Origin: Bog-532 sp963830385
GTDB taxonomy: Bacteria > Actinomycetota > Actinomycetes > Streptosporangiales > Streptosporangiaceae
Length of the DNA stretch: 64,000 nucleotides
Direction of reading: 5' to 3'
NCBI GenBank assembly: GCA_963830385.1
Contig: CAWHMD010000009.1
Location: forward strand, 372,001-436,000
Shown: positions 50,774 to 59,662 of the stretch, piece after piece
Layout of the letters: each line of letters begins with the position of its first letter
Numbering within the stretch: position 1 is the stretch's first letter
Position numbers and translations under genes: made by a program
Notes under the pieces: generated by a model
What the model was told of the DNA's origin: nothing
Database searches by the model: none
The model's input: only the letters and a program-made list of their open reading frames with translations

Positions 50774-52600
50774 ATGATCCGCACCCATGAGGCCGGGACG
50801 CTGCGTGCGTCGAACGCCGGCGAGACCGTCGTGCTCGCGGGCTGGGTCGCCCGCCGGCGCGACCACGGCGGTGTCGTCTTCATCGACCTGCGCGACGCCA
50901 GCGGCATCGTCCAGGTCGTGTGGCGCGGCGAGGGCATCCCGTCCGAGGACGGGGAGGCCGGCCACCTGCGCGCCGAGTTCTGCGTGAAGGTCACCGGCAC
51001 CGTGCGGGTCCGCCCGGCCGGCAACGAGAACCCCGAGCTCCCCACCGGCGCGGTCGAGGTCGACGTGACCGACCTCGAGGTGCTCAGCGAGGCCGAGCCG
51101 CTGCCGTTCCCGATCGAGGGCGGCCCGGCCGACCTGAACGAGGAAGCGCGGCTCAAGTACCGCTACCTGGACATCCGCCGTGAGCCGATGGCCCGCAACC
51201 TGCGGATGCGCTCCGAGGCCACCTACCTGATCGGCGACGTGCTGCGGGACCACGGCTTCGTCTACGTGGAGACCCCGTACCTGACCCGCTCCACCCCCGA
51301 AGGCGCCCGCGACTTCCTGGTCCCGGTGCGGCTGCGCCCCGGCAACTGGTACGCCCTGCCGCAGTCGCCGCAGCTGTTCAAGCAGCTGCTGATGGTGGGC
51401 GGCATGGAGCGCTACTACCAGCTCGCCCGCTGCTTCCGCGACGAGGACTTCCGCGCCGACCGGCAGCCCGAGTTCACCCAGATCGACCTGGAGATGTCCT
51501 TCGTCACCCGCGAGGACGTGGTCGAGGTCGGCGAGGCCCTGGTTCAGCGGCTGTGGAGCGAGCTCCTCGGCTACCAGATCCCGCTGCCGCTGCCCCAGAT
51601 CACCTACGCCGACGCGATGGCCCGGTACGGCTCGGACAAGCCCGACCTGCGGTTCGGCTGCGAGCTGACCGACATGACCGGCTACTTCGCCGACACCGGC
51701 TTCCGGGTGTTCCAGAACCCGTACGTGGGCGCGGTGGTCATGCCCGGCGGCGGCACCCAGACCCGCCGCGAGCTCGACGCCTGGCAGGACTGGGCCAAGG
51801 CCCGCGGCGCCCGCGGCCTGGCCTACGTGGTCGTGCAGCCGGACGGCGCGCTGGCCACCTCCGGCCCGGTGGTGAAGAACCTGTCCGAGAAGGAGCAGGC
51901 CGGCCTGACCGACGCCACCGGCGCCCAGCCCGGCGACTGCATCTTCTTCGCGGCGGGCACCCCGCGCGAGGCCCGCGAGCTGCTCGGCGCCGCCCGGCTG
52001 GAGATCGGCCGCCGCTGCGACCTCATCGACCCCACCGCCTGGGCCTTCACCTGGGTCGTCGACGCCCCGTTGTTCGAGGAGGACGGCCAGGGCGGCTGGA
52101 CCGCGGTGCACCACCCCTTCACCGCCCCGCTGCCCGAATGGACCGACAAGTTCACCGCCGAGCCCGGCCAGGCCCTGGCCGACGCCTACGACATCGTGTG
52201 CAACGGCTACGAGATCGGTGGCGGCTCGATCCGTATCCACCAGTCGAAGATGCAGCAGCAGGTGTTCGACGTGATCGGGCTGTCCCGCGAGGAGGCCAGC
52301 TCCCAGTTCGGCTTCCTGCTGGAGGCGTTCAAGTACGGTCCGCCTCCGATGGGCGGCATCGCGTTCGGCTGGGACCGGCTGATCATGCTGCTGGCCGGCC
52401 AGGACAGCATCCGCGAGGTCATCGCGTTCCCCAAGGCCGCCTCCGGCCTGGACCCGCTGACCGGCGCCCCCACCGTGATCACCCCCGCCCAGCGCAAGGA
52501 AGCGGGCATCGACGCCAAGCCCCCGGCCGCCAAGCCGGCCGCCACCCAGCCCGACGGTCAGCCCGCCGCGCCGACCGACGCCGCCGCTACCGCCCCGTAA
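50774..52600 (+). CDS. aspS: Aspartyl-tRNA synthetase
   Basis: A 608-residue bacterial-type enzyme. The order is an N-terminal OB-fold anticodon domain (GWVARRRDHGGVVFIDLRDASGI), class II motif 1 and 2 (RFRDEDFRADRQPEFTQID within the 400-470 region of the gene product reading CFRDEDFRADRQ), a GAD insert domain (TRRELDAWQDWAK), and motif 3 (GIAFGWDRLIMLLAG). An Ala/Pro tail ends the protein. It charges tRNA-Asp. Whether it also charges tRNA-Asn depends on the presence of AsnRS or GatCAB elsewhere. Confidence 0.96.
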   Translation: MIRTHEAGTLRASNAGETVVLAGWVARRRDHGGVVFIDLRDASGIVQVVWRGEGIPSEDGEAGHLRAEFCVKVTGTVRVRPAGNENPELPTGAVEVDVTDLEVLSEAEPLPFPIEGGPADLNEEARLKYRYLDIRREPMARNLRMRSEATYLIGDVLRDHGFVYVETPYLTRSTPEGARDFLVPVRLRPGNWYALPQSPQLFKQLLMVGGMERYYQLARCFRDEDFRADRQPEFTQIDLEMSFVTREDVVEVGEALVQRLWSELLGYQIPLPLPQITYADAMARYGSDKPDLRFGCELTDMTGYFADTGFRVFQNPYVGAVVMPGGGTQTRRELDAWQDWAKARGARGLAYVVVQPDGALATSGPVVKNLSEKEQAGLTDATGAQPGDCIFFAAGTPREARELLGAARLEIGRRCDLIDPTAWAFTWVVDAPLFEEDGQGGWTAVHHPFTAPLPEWTDKFTAEPGQALADAYDIVCNGYEIGGGSIRIHQSKMQQQVFDVIGLSREEASSQFGFLLEAFKYGPPPMGGIAFGWDRLIMLLAGQDSIREVIAFPKAASGLDPLTGAPTVITPAQRKEAGIDAKPPAAKPAATQPDGQPAAPTDAAATAP

Positions 52601-52603
52601 CCG

Positions 52604-52690
52604 TCACCGTGGCCCGGAGAACGGTCTCGGCGATCACCACCTCGCTGGAGCACCTGGACCGGCGTCACGGCGCCGTCTCCTCAGCGGGCT
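52604..52690 (-). pseudogene. Remnant of a second SnoaL-like gene
   Basis: On the minus strand this stretch reads GAVTPVQVLQR in one frame, then EVVIAETVLRATVTVTG in another. These match the start (DAVTPVQVVERRR) and the late strand (EVVIAETLTRATLTATG) of the neighbouring intact SnoaL-like protein. The middle is missing. I infer a tandem duplicate that lost its core. The intact gene now ends inside this remnant. Confidence 0.6.
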
Positions 52691-53081
52691 CTCGCATCGG
52701 CGGGGCGACGTAGGTGCGGAACAGCACGATCTGCCCGTCCCGGACCCGGAACACCTGGATCGAGGGCGTCGTGAACGACTGCCCGGTCGCGGTGAGCGTG
52801 GCCCGGGTCAGGGTCTCGGCGATGACCACCTCGGGGTCCGCGGTCTCGTGCACGGCCACGTGCTCGAGGGAATCGACCCGCACCCCGGGCATCGTCTGGC
52901 GGGAGAACTCGGTAATGGCCTCTCGCCCTGCTATCCGCCGGGGCGCCCCGGCGGTAGCGGTGGGCATCTCCATCACGCCGTCCGGTGCGAACAGGCCGGC
53001 GAACCCGTCGGTGTCCTGGTCCAGCAGGACCTGCCGTCGTCGCTCGACCACCTGGACCGGGGTCACGGCATCGGCCGCCAT
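52665..53081 (-). CDS. SnoaL/NTF2-like small protein
   Basis: About 138 residues from the ATG at 53081. The NTF2-like fold pattern is visible: VQVVERRRQVLLDQDTDGFA, LFAPDGVMEMP, GREAITEFSRQTM, and strands ending SIQVFRVRDGQIVLFRTYVAP. Such proteins may be isomerases, hydroxylases or binding proteins for small hydrophobic molecules; no catalytic set is clear. It diverges from a TetR gene across an operator-like repeat, so its expression is probably repressed by that TetR. Longer starts up to 53207 are possible but run through the operator. Confidence 0.8.
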   Translation of the reverse strand: MAADAVTPVQVVERRRQVLLDQDTDGFAGLFAPDGVMEMPTATAGAPRRIAGREAITEFSRQTMPGVRVDSLEHVAVHETADPEVVIAETLTRATLTATGQSFTTPSIQVFRVRDGQIVLFRTYVAPPMREPAEETAP

Positions 53082-53119
53082 CGAAAGTCCGTCACTCAAC
53101 TCGATCACCCTCTGTTCAG

Positions 53120-53152
53120 CGCTTGATTCAACGGGCGTTGATTGAACAAGCG
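53120..53152. promoter_or_regulatory. TetR-operator-like inverted repeat
   Basis: The outer arms CGCTTG (53120-53125) and CAAGCG (53147-53152) and the inner arms CAACG / CGTTG around GG form a nested inverted repeat of 33 bases. It lies between the diverging SnoaL-like and TetR genes. Position and symmetry fit autoregulation by the TetR protein. Confidence 0.65.
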
Positions 53153-53212
53153 TAGAACGGGCGGACCAACGGGTCAACGTCTGTGGAATGAACGCCGGTA
53201 GAATCACTGCCC

Positions 53213-53812
53213 ATGTCCCAGCCGACCACCGAGCCGCCGCCGGAACCGGCTCCCCGCGGCGACGGCCGCGCCGAGCAGCGCCGCCGTACCGAGGCGCGCA
53301 TCCTGGCGGCCGCGTCCGAGCTGTTCGTCGCCTCGGGCTACGAACGGACCACCATCCGCGCCGTCGCCCAGGCCGCCGGCGTGGACGCCGGGCTGGTCAT
53401 GCACTATTTCGGCTCGAAGCAGGAGCTGTTCGAACGCGTGACCCACGGTGCCCGCCCGCAGCCCGACCTGGCCGGCTCACCCAGCCAGGTGGCCGAACAG
53501 ATCCTCGCCCAGCTGGCAGACTCGCTGGAGACCGAGCCGGTGCACTCGCTGGCCGTGTTGCGCTCGATGCTGACCCACCCCGAGGCCGCCCACAGCCTGG
53601 GCGAGCGGACCATCCGCTACCGCGCCCAGATCGCCAGCGCCATCCCCGCCCCCGACGCGGACCTGCGCGCCGCCCTGATCAGCGCCATCGTTCTCGGCGT
53701 CGCGGTCGACCGTCACCTGCTGAAAACCGGCGGCCTGGACACCGCGGCCCCCGAGGAGATCATCAACCTCCTGCGCCCCATCCTCCGCACCCTCACCACC
53801 CCAGCCAGCTAG
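53213..53812 (+). CDS. TetR-family transcriptional regulator
   Basis: 199 residues. The N-terminal DNA-binding domain reads RRRTEARILAAASELFVASG, YERTTIRAVAQAAGVDAGLV, MHYFGSKQELFERV. The C-terminal half is helical, with a ligand domain of normal size. It probably controls the diverging SnoaL-like gene and itself via the repeat at 53120-53152. The ligand is unknown. The short leader leaves little room for a ribosome site. Confidence 0.9.
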   Translation: MSQPTTEPPPEPAPRGDGRAEQRRRTEARILAAASELFVASGYERTTIRAVAQAAGVDAGLVMHYFGSKQELFERVTHGARPQPDLAGSPSQVAEQILAQLADSLETEPVHSLAVLRSMLTHPEAAHSLGERTIRYRAQIASAIPAPDADLRAALISAIVLGVAVDRHLLKTGGLDTAAPEEIINLLRPILRTLTTPAS

Positions 53813-53869
53813 CCCCATCCGAAGGTGCCTCCCACGTCGCACCCGCCTCACCCAACCCCAACCTCAAGC

Positions 53870-53885
53870 TGATAACAGCAAGAAG
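53870..53885 (+). repeat. 16-base dispersed element, copy 4
   Basis: An exact copy of TGATAACAGCAAGAAG, 33.7 kb from the three others, again in a gap (between TetR and rarA). The stem is GCTG-ATAA-CAGC. A C-rich stretch nearly free of G follows, as near copies 1 and 2. Confidence 0.6.
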
Positions 53886-54018
53886 ACGCGCCCCCAGCCG
53901 CGCCCCGCCAGCTCGCGCCCCCAACCCCTCACCTCCGCCCCTGTCGCCCCGCGCCCACCTTTAACCCAAAGCCGCCACCATGTAACGATTTGGTGCGCCG
54001 GTCGGTTACTGTCAGTGT

Positions 54019-55368
54019 GTGGCCAGAACCTATGGAGGCCAGCCCTCACAGTCCGGCAGCCTGTTCGATGACGCGGAGGCAGAAGCGGCCCTGGCTGCCG
54101 CCCCTCTCGCGGTGCGGATGCGCCCGCGCACCGTCGACGAGGTGGTCGGGCAGCAGCACCTGACCGGCGAGGGGACTCCCTTCCGCAAGCTGATCGACAA
54201 CGACGCGCCCATGTCGCTGCTGCTGTGGGGCCCGCCCGGCACCGGCAAGACCACGCTGGCCTACGTCGTCTCCCAGGTCACCAAGCGCAAGTTCGTCGAA
54301 CTGTCGGCGGTGACGGCCGGCGTCAAGGACGTCCGCGCCGCGGTCGACACCGCCCGCCGGGACCTCGGCATGACCGGCCAGCAGACCGTGCTGTTCATCG
54401 ACGAGGTGCACCGGTTCAGCAAGACCCAGCAGGACGCGCTGCTGCCCGCGGTCGAGAACCGCTGGGTCTCGTTCATCGGCGCCACCACCGAGAACCCTTT
54501 CTTCTCGGTCGTCAGCCCCCTGATGTCCCGGTCGCTGCTGCTCACGCTGACCGCGCTGTCCGACGACGACATCCGCGGCGTGATCACCCGCGCCGTCGCC
54601 GATCCCCGTGGCCTCGACGGCAACGTCCAGCTCGACGACGAAGCCCTCGACCACCTGGTCCGGCTGGCCGGCGGCGACGCCCGGCGGTCGCTGACCTACC
54701 TGGAGGCGGCGGCCCTCGGCATGCCCGCCGGCGGGGTGATCGACATCGCCGTACTGGAACGGGCCGTCGACCGCGCCGCGGTCCGCTACGACCGTGACGG
54801 CGACCAGCACTACGACGTGATCAGCGCGTTCATCAAGTCCATCCGCGGCAGCGACGTGGACGCCGCCCTGCACTACCTGGCCCGGATGCTCGAGGCGGGG
54901 GAGGACCCCCGGTTCATCGCCCGCCGGATCATCGTGCACGCCAGTGAGGACGTCGGCATGGCCGACCCGACCGCGCTGCCGGTCGCGATCGCGGCCGCCC
55001 AGGCGGTGGAGTTCGTCGGGCTGCCGGAGGCGCGGATCAACCTCGCCCAGGCCGTGATCCATCTGGCCCTGGCGCCCAAGTCGAACGCGGTCATCAAGGC
55101 CATCTCCGCCGCCTCGGCCGACGTGCGGGCCGGGCTGGTGGGGTCGGTGCCGGCCCACCTGCGGGACGCCCACTACGCCGGGGCGAGCAAGATCGGCCAC
55201 GGCGACGACTACCTCTACCCGCACGACTTCGATGAAGGAGTCGTGACTCAGCGTTATGCTCCTGATTCAGTGGCCGACCGGGTTTACTACGAGCCCTCGG
55301 GGCACGGTAACGAGGCCCGGGTCGCCGAACGCGCCAGTAAGATCCGCGCCATCTTGCGCAGGCGATAA
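54019..55368 (+). CDS. rarA: Replication-associated recombination protein RarA
   Basis: A 449-residue AAA+ ATPase of the MgsA/RarA family, related to clamp loaders. MRPRTVDEVVGQQHL opens the domain, Walker A is GPPGTGKTT (residues 71-79), Walker B is VLFIDEVHRFSKTQQDALLPAVE, and sensor 1 is FIGATTENPFFSV. The C-terminal tetramer domain has YDVISAFIKSIRGSDVDAALHYLARML and HASEDVGMADP. It acts at stalled replication forks. The GTG start has no evident ribosome site and TACTGT lies just upstream, so a leaderless message is possible. Confidence 0.95.
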   Translation: MARTYGGQPSQSGSLFDDAEAEAALAAAPLAVRMRPRTVDEVVGQQHLTGEGTPFRKLIDNDAPMSLLLWGPPGTGKTTLAYVVSQVTKRKFVELSAVTAGVKDVRAAVDTARRDLGMTGQQTVLFIDEVHRFSKTQQDALLPAVENRWVSFIGATTENPFFSVVSPLMSRSLLLTLTALSDDDIRGVITRAVADPRGLDGNVQLDDEALDHLVRLAGGDARRSLTYLEAAALGMPAGGVIDIAVLERAVDRAAVRYDRDGDQHYDVISAFIKSIRGSDVDAALHYLARMLEAGEDPRFIARRIIVHASEDVGMADPTALPVAIAAAQAVEFVGLPEARINLAQAVIHLALAPKSNAVIKAISAASADVRAGLVGSVPAHLRDAHYAGASKIGHGDDYLYPHDFDEGVVTQRYAPDSVADRVYYEPSGHGNEARVAERASKIRAILRRR

Positions 55369-55410
55369 AGTCGGCCAGATAACTTCCGCCTGCCGTCGGA
55401 GGAAATACGC

Positions 55411-55905
55411 ATGATCAACTGGGGCGATGTGGCCGCGCTGGTCGCTGCCTTCTTCTTCGCCGTGGGCGTCTGCGCGGCTGTCTACGTTCTGATCCGGCTG
55501 GCCCGGCTGCTGACCGAGGCCCGCCGGCTGGTCGCCGATATGCGCACGCGCAGCGACGGCGTGTTCGAGCAAGCCCAGGCCGCCGTCGACCGGGCACACC
55601 AGCAGCTGGACGCCACCAGCACCGTGGCCGACGGCATGGAAGAGCTGAACACCGGCATGTCCGAGCTCAGCGCCCAGGTGTCGGCGCTCGCCGGGCTGGG
55701 CCGGGCGGTCGCCACCGGGCCGGCCGGCCGGGCCGCCGCGTTCGTCTACGGGGTCCGGCACGCGGTCGGGCTGCGCCGCGACGGGCAGGCGGTGCCCGCC
55801 CGCGCGATCCCGGCCACCGCCAAGGCCGGCCCGATCCCGGCCAGCGCCCAAACCGGCGCGATCCCGGCCACCGCCAAGGCCGAGCCGACGGGAGGCCGGC
55901 GATGA
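55411..55905 (+). CDS. DUF948 membrane-anchored protein
   Basis: 164 residues. One N-terminal helix (ALVAAFFFAVGVCAAVYVLI) is followed by a coiled coil (LARLLTEARRLVADMRTRSD and so on), typical of DUF948. The C-terminus carries imperfect repeats of AIPATAKAGPIPASAQTG. It lies between rarA and alaS, as in other actinomycetes, except that rpsD is not next to it. Function is unknown. Confidence 0.85.
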   Translation: MINWGDVAALVAAFFFAVGVCAAVYVLIRLARLLTEARRLVADMRTRSDGVFEQAQAAVDRAHQQLDATSTVADGMEELNTGMSELSAQVSALAGLGRAVATGPAGRAAAFVYGVRHAVGLRRDGQAVPARAIPATAKAGPIPASAQTGAIPATAKAEPTGGRR

Positions 55906-56297
55906 TCCGGCGGGCGTTCTGGCTGTCGGTCGGGGCCGCCGCCGGGATCGCGGGCTACCGGCGCGCCACCGCGGTCGGCCGCGCCGTCCAGGTCCGGGTG
56001 ACCGGCGAGCGCCCGGAGCCCGCCCCCGGACCGTTCTGGCCGCCGCGGCCAATGGAGCCGGGGTCCGCGCCCATGCCGGTCAGGGAAACCCTGAAAACGT
56101 CCTACCGCGTGGGGCCGGCCACGCTGCGCCGTTCCCCCCGGCCGGCGTCCTGGTCCGCGACCCGCACCGCCTGGCGCACCTCGCGCGCCGCCTGGCGGGC
56201 GCAGAAAGCGACGGTGGCCGGAGTCCGGTCGGCCGGCCGGTTCGCCCACGACGTGCGCGAGGGCATGGACCTGTATATGGATCGGCAGGAAGACTGA
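55902..56297 (+). CDS. Small protein of the DUF6167-like group
   Basis: 131 residues overlapping the DUF948 stop by four bases. It begins with a short hydrophobic segment (AFWLSVGAAAGIAGYRRATA) and continues basic and Pro-rich, ending in FAHDVREGMDLYMDRQED. Its size, the opening helix and its place before alaS match a small actinobacterial family of unknown role, probably co-expressed with the DUF948 protein at the membrane. Confidence 0.72.
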   Translation: MIRRAFWLSVGAAAGIAGYRRATAVGRAVQVRVTGERPEPAPGPFWPPRPMEPGSAPMPVRETLKTSYRVGPATLRRSPRPASWSATRTAWRTSRAAWRAQKATVAGVRSAGRFAHDVREGMDLYMDRQED

Positions 56298-56388
56298 CCA
56301 GGCTCTAACCTGGCGGTGACAACTGGTGACCGCTGGCCGTCCCGGGACGGCCAGCGGATGACTCTCGATCATGTGAAGGATGGCCGCT

Positions 56389-59124
56389 ATGGAGTCGGCA
56401 GAGATTGCGCGCCGCTTCCTTGGATATTTCGAACAGCACGGGCACACGATCGTGCCGTCGGCCTCGCTGGTCGCCGACGACCCGACGGTGCTGTTCGTCA
56501 TCGCCGGGATGCAGCCGTTCAAGCCGTACCTGCTCGGCCAGCAGACGCCTCCCTACAAGCGCGCCGCCGACGTGCAGAAGTGCGTGCGCACCGGGGACAT
56601 CGAAGAGGTCGGCCGGACCACCCGCCATGCCACCTTTTTCCAGATGCTCGGCAACTGGTCGTTCGGTGACTACTTCAAGGACATGGCGATCCCCTACGCC
56701 TGGGAGCTGCTGACCCGCTCCGAGCACGACGGCGGGTTCGGCTTCCCCGAGGACAAGCTGTGGGCCACCGTCCTGCACGACGACGACGAGGCGTACGCGA
56801 TCTGGCGGGACGTCGTCAAGCTGCCCGAGGACCGCATCCAGCGCCGCGGCCTGGCCGACAACTACTGGAGCATGGGCGTGCCCGGACCGGGCGGCCCCTG
56901 TTCGGAGATCTACTACGACCGCGGCATCGAGTACGGCAAGGAGGGCGGTCCGGAGGCGGACGAGGACCGCTACCTGGAGGTCTGGAACCTGGTCTTCATG
57001 CAGGACCAGCTGAGCACGGTGCGCAGCAAGACCGACTTCGACATCGAGGGCCCGCTGCCGTTCCGCAACGTGGACACCGGCATGGGCCTGGAGCGGATGG
57101 CCGCCATCCTCCAGGGTGTCGACAACATCTACGAGATCGACACCACCTACAAGATCCTGGACCGCGCGGCCGAGCTCACCGAGCAGCGCTACGGCACCGA
57201 CGAGCGCAACGACGTCGCCCTCAAGGTCGTGGCCGACCACGTGCGGGCCTCGATCATGCTGGTCGAGGACGGCGTGATTCCCAGCAACGAGGGCCGCGGC
57301 TACGTCCTGCGCCGGATCCTGCGCCGCAGCATCCGCAACCTGCGCATGCTGTCCGGCGGCCAGCGCGGGGGAGGCGGCCGCGGCTCCGCCAGCGACGAGC
57401 ACTTCCTGCACGACCTGGGGGCGACCGCCATCGAGGCGATGGCACCGCTGTACCCGGAGCTGCGCCGGGACGCGGCCAACATCCACACCGTGCTCGACGC
57501 GGAGGAGGCGGCGTTCCTCGGCACGCTGCGCACCGGCACCGCGATCTTCGACGCGGCGGTGGAGGAGACGCGGCGCCGGAAGTCGCCCCGGTTCTCTGGC
57601 GAGCAGGCGTTCCAGCTGCACGACACCTACGGGTTCCCGATCGAGCTGACGCTGGAGATGGCCGAGGAGCAGGGCCTGTCGGTCGACGAGGAGGGCTTCC
57701 GGCGGCTGATGGCGGCCCAGCGCGACCGGGCCAAGGCGGACGCCGCCCAGAAGAAGACCGGCAACGCCGACATCTCGGTGCTGGCCGACCTGCGCGAGCG
57801 GGCCGGCGCCAGCGTGTTCACCGGCTACGACCAGTTCTCGGGCGAGGCGACGGTGGTCGGCCTGCTGGTCGACGAGCTGCCGGTCCCGTCCGCCCGCCAG
57901 GGTGAGGCGGTCTCGGTGGTGCTCGACCGCACCCCGTTCTACGCCGAGAGCGGCGGTCAGCTGCCCGACGGCGGTGTCATCCGGGTGGCCGGCACCAGCG
58001 GCAGCCCGGACAGCCAGATCGAGGTGTTCGACGTCCAGGTACCGCTGCCGGGCCTGATCGTGCACCGCGGCAAGGTGAGCTTCGGTGAGGTCAGTGTGGG
58101 CTCGCCCGCGTTCGCCGAGATCGACGTCGACCGCCGCCGGGCCATCTCCCGCTCGCACACCGCGACCCACCTGGTGCACCGGGCCCTGCGCGGCGCGCTC
58201 GGCGACGCGGCCGCCCAGGCCGGCTCGGAGAACGCGCCCGGGCGGCTGCGGTTCGACTTCACCTCGCCCGGGACGGTGCCCCGCTCGGTCCTGGCCGAGA
58301 CCGAGGACGAGGTCAACCAGGTGCTGGTCAACGACCTGGACGTGCGCGCGTACCACACCTCGATCGACGAGGCGCGGTCGATGGGCGCGCTCGCCCTGTT
58401 CGGCGAGAAGTACGGCAACGAGGTGCGCGTGGTCGAGGTGGGGGACTACTCCCGCGAGCTGTGCGGCGGCACCCACGTGGCCCACTCCGGCCAGCTCGGC
58501 CTGATCAAGCTGCTCAGCGAGTCCTCGATCGGCTCCGGCGTCCGCCGGGTGGAAGCGCTGGTCGGCATCGACGCCTTCCGGTTCCTGGCCAGGGAGAACG
58601 TCCTCGTCAGCCAGCTCAGCGAGCAGCTCAAGACGCGGCGCGAGGAGCTCCCGGAGCGGGTCTCCTCGCTGGTCACCCGGCTCCGGGACGCCGAGCGGGA
58701 GCTCCAGCGGGTCCGGTCCGCGCAGCTGCTCGAAGTGGCCGGTGACCTGGCCGCCCGGCCGGAGGACATCGGCGGGGTGGCGTTCGTCGCCTACCGCACG
58801 CCCGACGGCACCGACGCCGACGACATCCGCAAGCTGGCCCTGGACATCCGCGGCCGGATCCCGGCCGGCCGCCCGGCCGTGGTCATGGTGGTGGGCGTGC
58901 CCACCGACCGGCCGGTCGTGGTGGTCACCGCCAACGACGCGGCCCGGGACCGCCGGCTCGCGGCCGGCCCACTGGTCGGCGTGGCCGCCCGGACGCTCGG
59001 CGGCGGGGGCGGCGGCAAGCCCGACGTCGCCCAGGGCGGTGGCGCGCCGCTCGGGCCGGACGGCGACGGCCGCATCGACGTGGCGTTTGCGGCGGTTCGG
59101 GATGCTTTGAGGGACGGCGCGTAG
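56389..59124 (+). CDS. alaS: Alanyl-tRNA synthetase
   Basis: 911 residues. The ATG at 56389 has AAGGA at normal spacing; the one at 56380 does not. The order is the class II catalytic domain (FFQMLGNWSFGDYFK, VWNLVFMQ, MGLERMAAILQ), the tRNA-recognition region, the editing domain with zinc ligands HTATH (590-594) and CGGTH (692-696), and the C-terminal DHHA1-like domain ending GGGGGGKPDVAQGGG. It charges tRNA-Ala and clears Ser or Gly mischarging. Confidence 0.97.
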   Translation: MESAEIARRFLGYFEQHGHTIVPSASLVADDPTVLFVIAGMQPFKPYLLGQQTPPYKRAADVQKCVRTGDIEEVGRTTRHATFFQMLGNWSFGDYFKDMAIPYAWELLTRSEHDGGFGFPEDKLWATVLHDDDEAYAIWRDVVKLPEDRIQRRGLADNYWSMGVPGPGGPCSEIYYDRGIEYGKEGGPEADEDRYLEVWNLVFMQDQLSTVRSKTDFDIEGPLPFRNVDTGMGLERMAAILQGVDNIYEIDTTYKILDRAAELTEQRYGTDERNDVALKVVADHVRASIMLVEDGVIPSNEGRGYVLRRILRRSIRNLRMLSGGQRGGGGRGSASDEHFLHDLGATAIEAMAPLYPELRRDAANIHTVLDAEEAAFLGTLRTGTAIFDAAVEETRRRKSPRFSGEQAFQLHDTYGFPIELTLEMAEEQGLSVDEEGFRRLMAAQRDRAKADAAQKKTGNADISVLADLRERAGASVFTGYDQFSGEATVVGLLVDELPVPSARQGEAVSVVLDRTPFYAESGGQLPDGGVIRVAGTSGSPDSQIEVFDVQVPLPGLIVHRGKVSFGEVSVGSPAFAEIDVDRRRAISRSHTATHLVHRALRGALGDAAAQAGSENAPGRLRFDFTSPGTVPRSVLAETEDEVNQVLVNDLDVRAYHTSIDEARSMGALALFGEKYGNEVRVVEVGDYSRELCGGTHVAHSGQLGLIKLLSESSIGSGVRRVEALVGIDAFRFLARENVLVSQLSEQLKTRREELPERVSSLVTRLRDAERELQRVRSAQLLEVAGDLAARPEDIGGVAFVAYRTPDGTDADDIRKLALDIRGRIPAGRPAVVMVVGVPTDRPVVVVTANDAARDRRLAAGPLVGVAARTLGGGGGGKPDVAQGGGAPLGPDGDGRIDVAFAAVRDALRDGA

Positions 59125-59146
59125 GCCGGCAGGTTAACGTGATGGC

Positions 59147-59662
59147 ATGGTGCCCTGCGTGTCCCACGCGTCTCGCCCCGAGCCGGTCACGGTGAGGCGC
59201 GGCGTGCGGCTGGCGGTCGACGTGGGCTCGGTTCGCGTCGGGGTCGCCCGCAGCGACCCGGACGGGGTGCTGGCCAGCCCGCTCGAGGTGATCCGGCACG
59301 GCCGCGGCGACCTGGACCGGCTGGCCGCGCTGACCGCCGAGCACGAGGCGCTGGAGGTCATCGTCGGCCTGCCGACCACGCTGGCCGGCCGCCAGGGCCA
59401 AGCGGCGGTGGCCGCCCGGGACGTGGCGGTCAGCCTCGCGGAACGGATCGCTCCGGTCCCAGTTCGGCTGTTCGACGAGCGGTTCACGACGACCACCGCC
59501 CACGCCGCGCTGCGCCAGGGCGGCAAGGACTCCAAGGCCCGCCGTCAGGTGGTCGACGCCGCTGCGGCCGCCGTGCTGCTGCAGGCCGCGCTGGACGGCG
59601 AACGGGCTTCCGGTAACCCGCCAGGTGAACTCGTGCCCAATGGGGGCAGGAAGATCACATGA
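59147..59662 (+). CDS. ruvX: Putative pre-16S rRNA nuclease (YqgF/RuvX family)
   Basis: A 171-residue RNase H-fold protein: RLAVDVGSVRVGVARSDPDG (first acid), VIVGLPTTLAGRQGQAA, RLFDERFTTTTAHAALR and a late Asp in RRQVVDAAAAAVLLQ. It acts in 16S rRNA 5' end maturation in bacteria where tested. The position between alaS and mltG is standard. GTG at 59159 is an alternative start. Confidence 0.92.
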   Translation: MVPCVSHASRPEPVTVRRGVRLAVDVGSVRVGVARSDPDGVLASPLEVIRHGRGDLDRLAALTAEHEALEVIVGLPTTLAGRQGQAAVAARDVAVSLAERIAPVPVRLFDERFTTTTAHAALRQGGKDSKARRQVVDAAAAAVLLQAALDGERASGNPPGELVPNGGRKIT

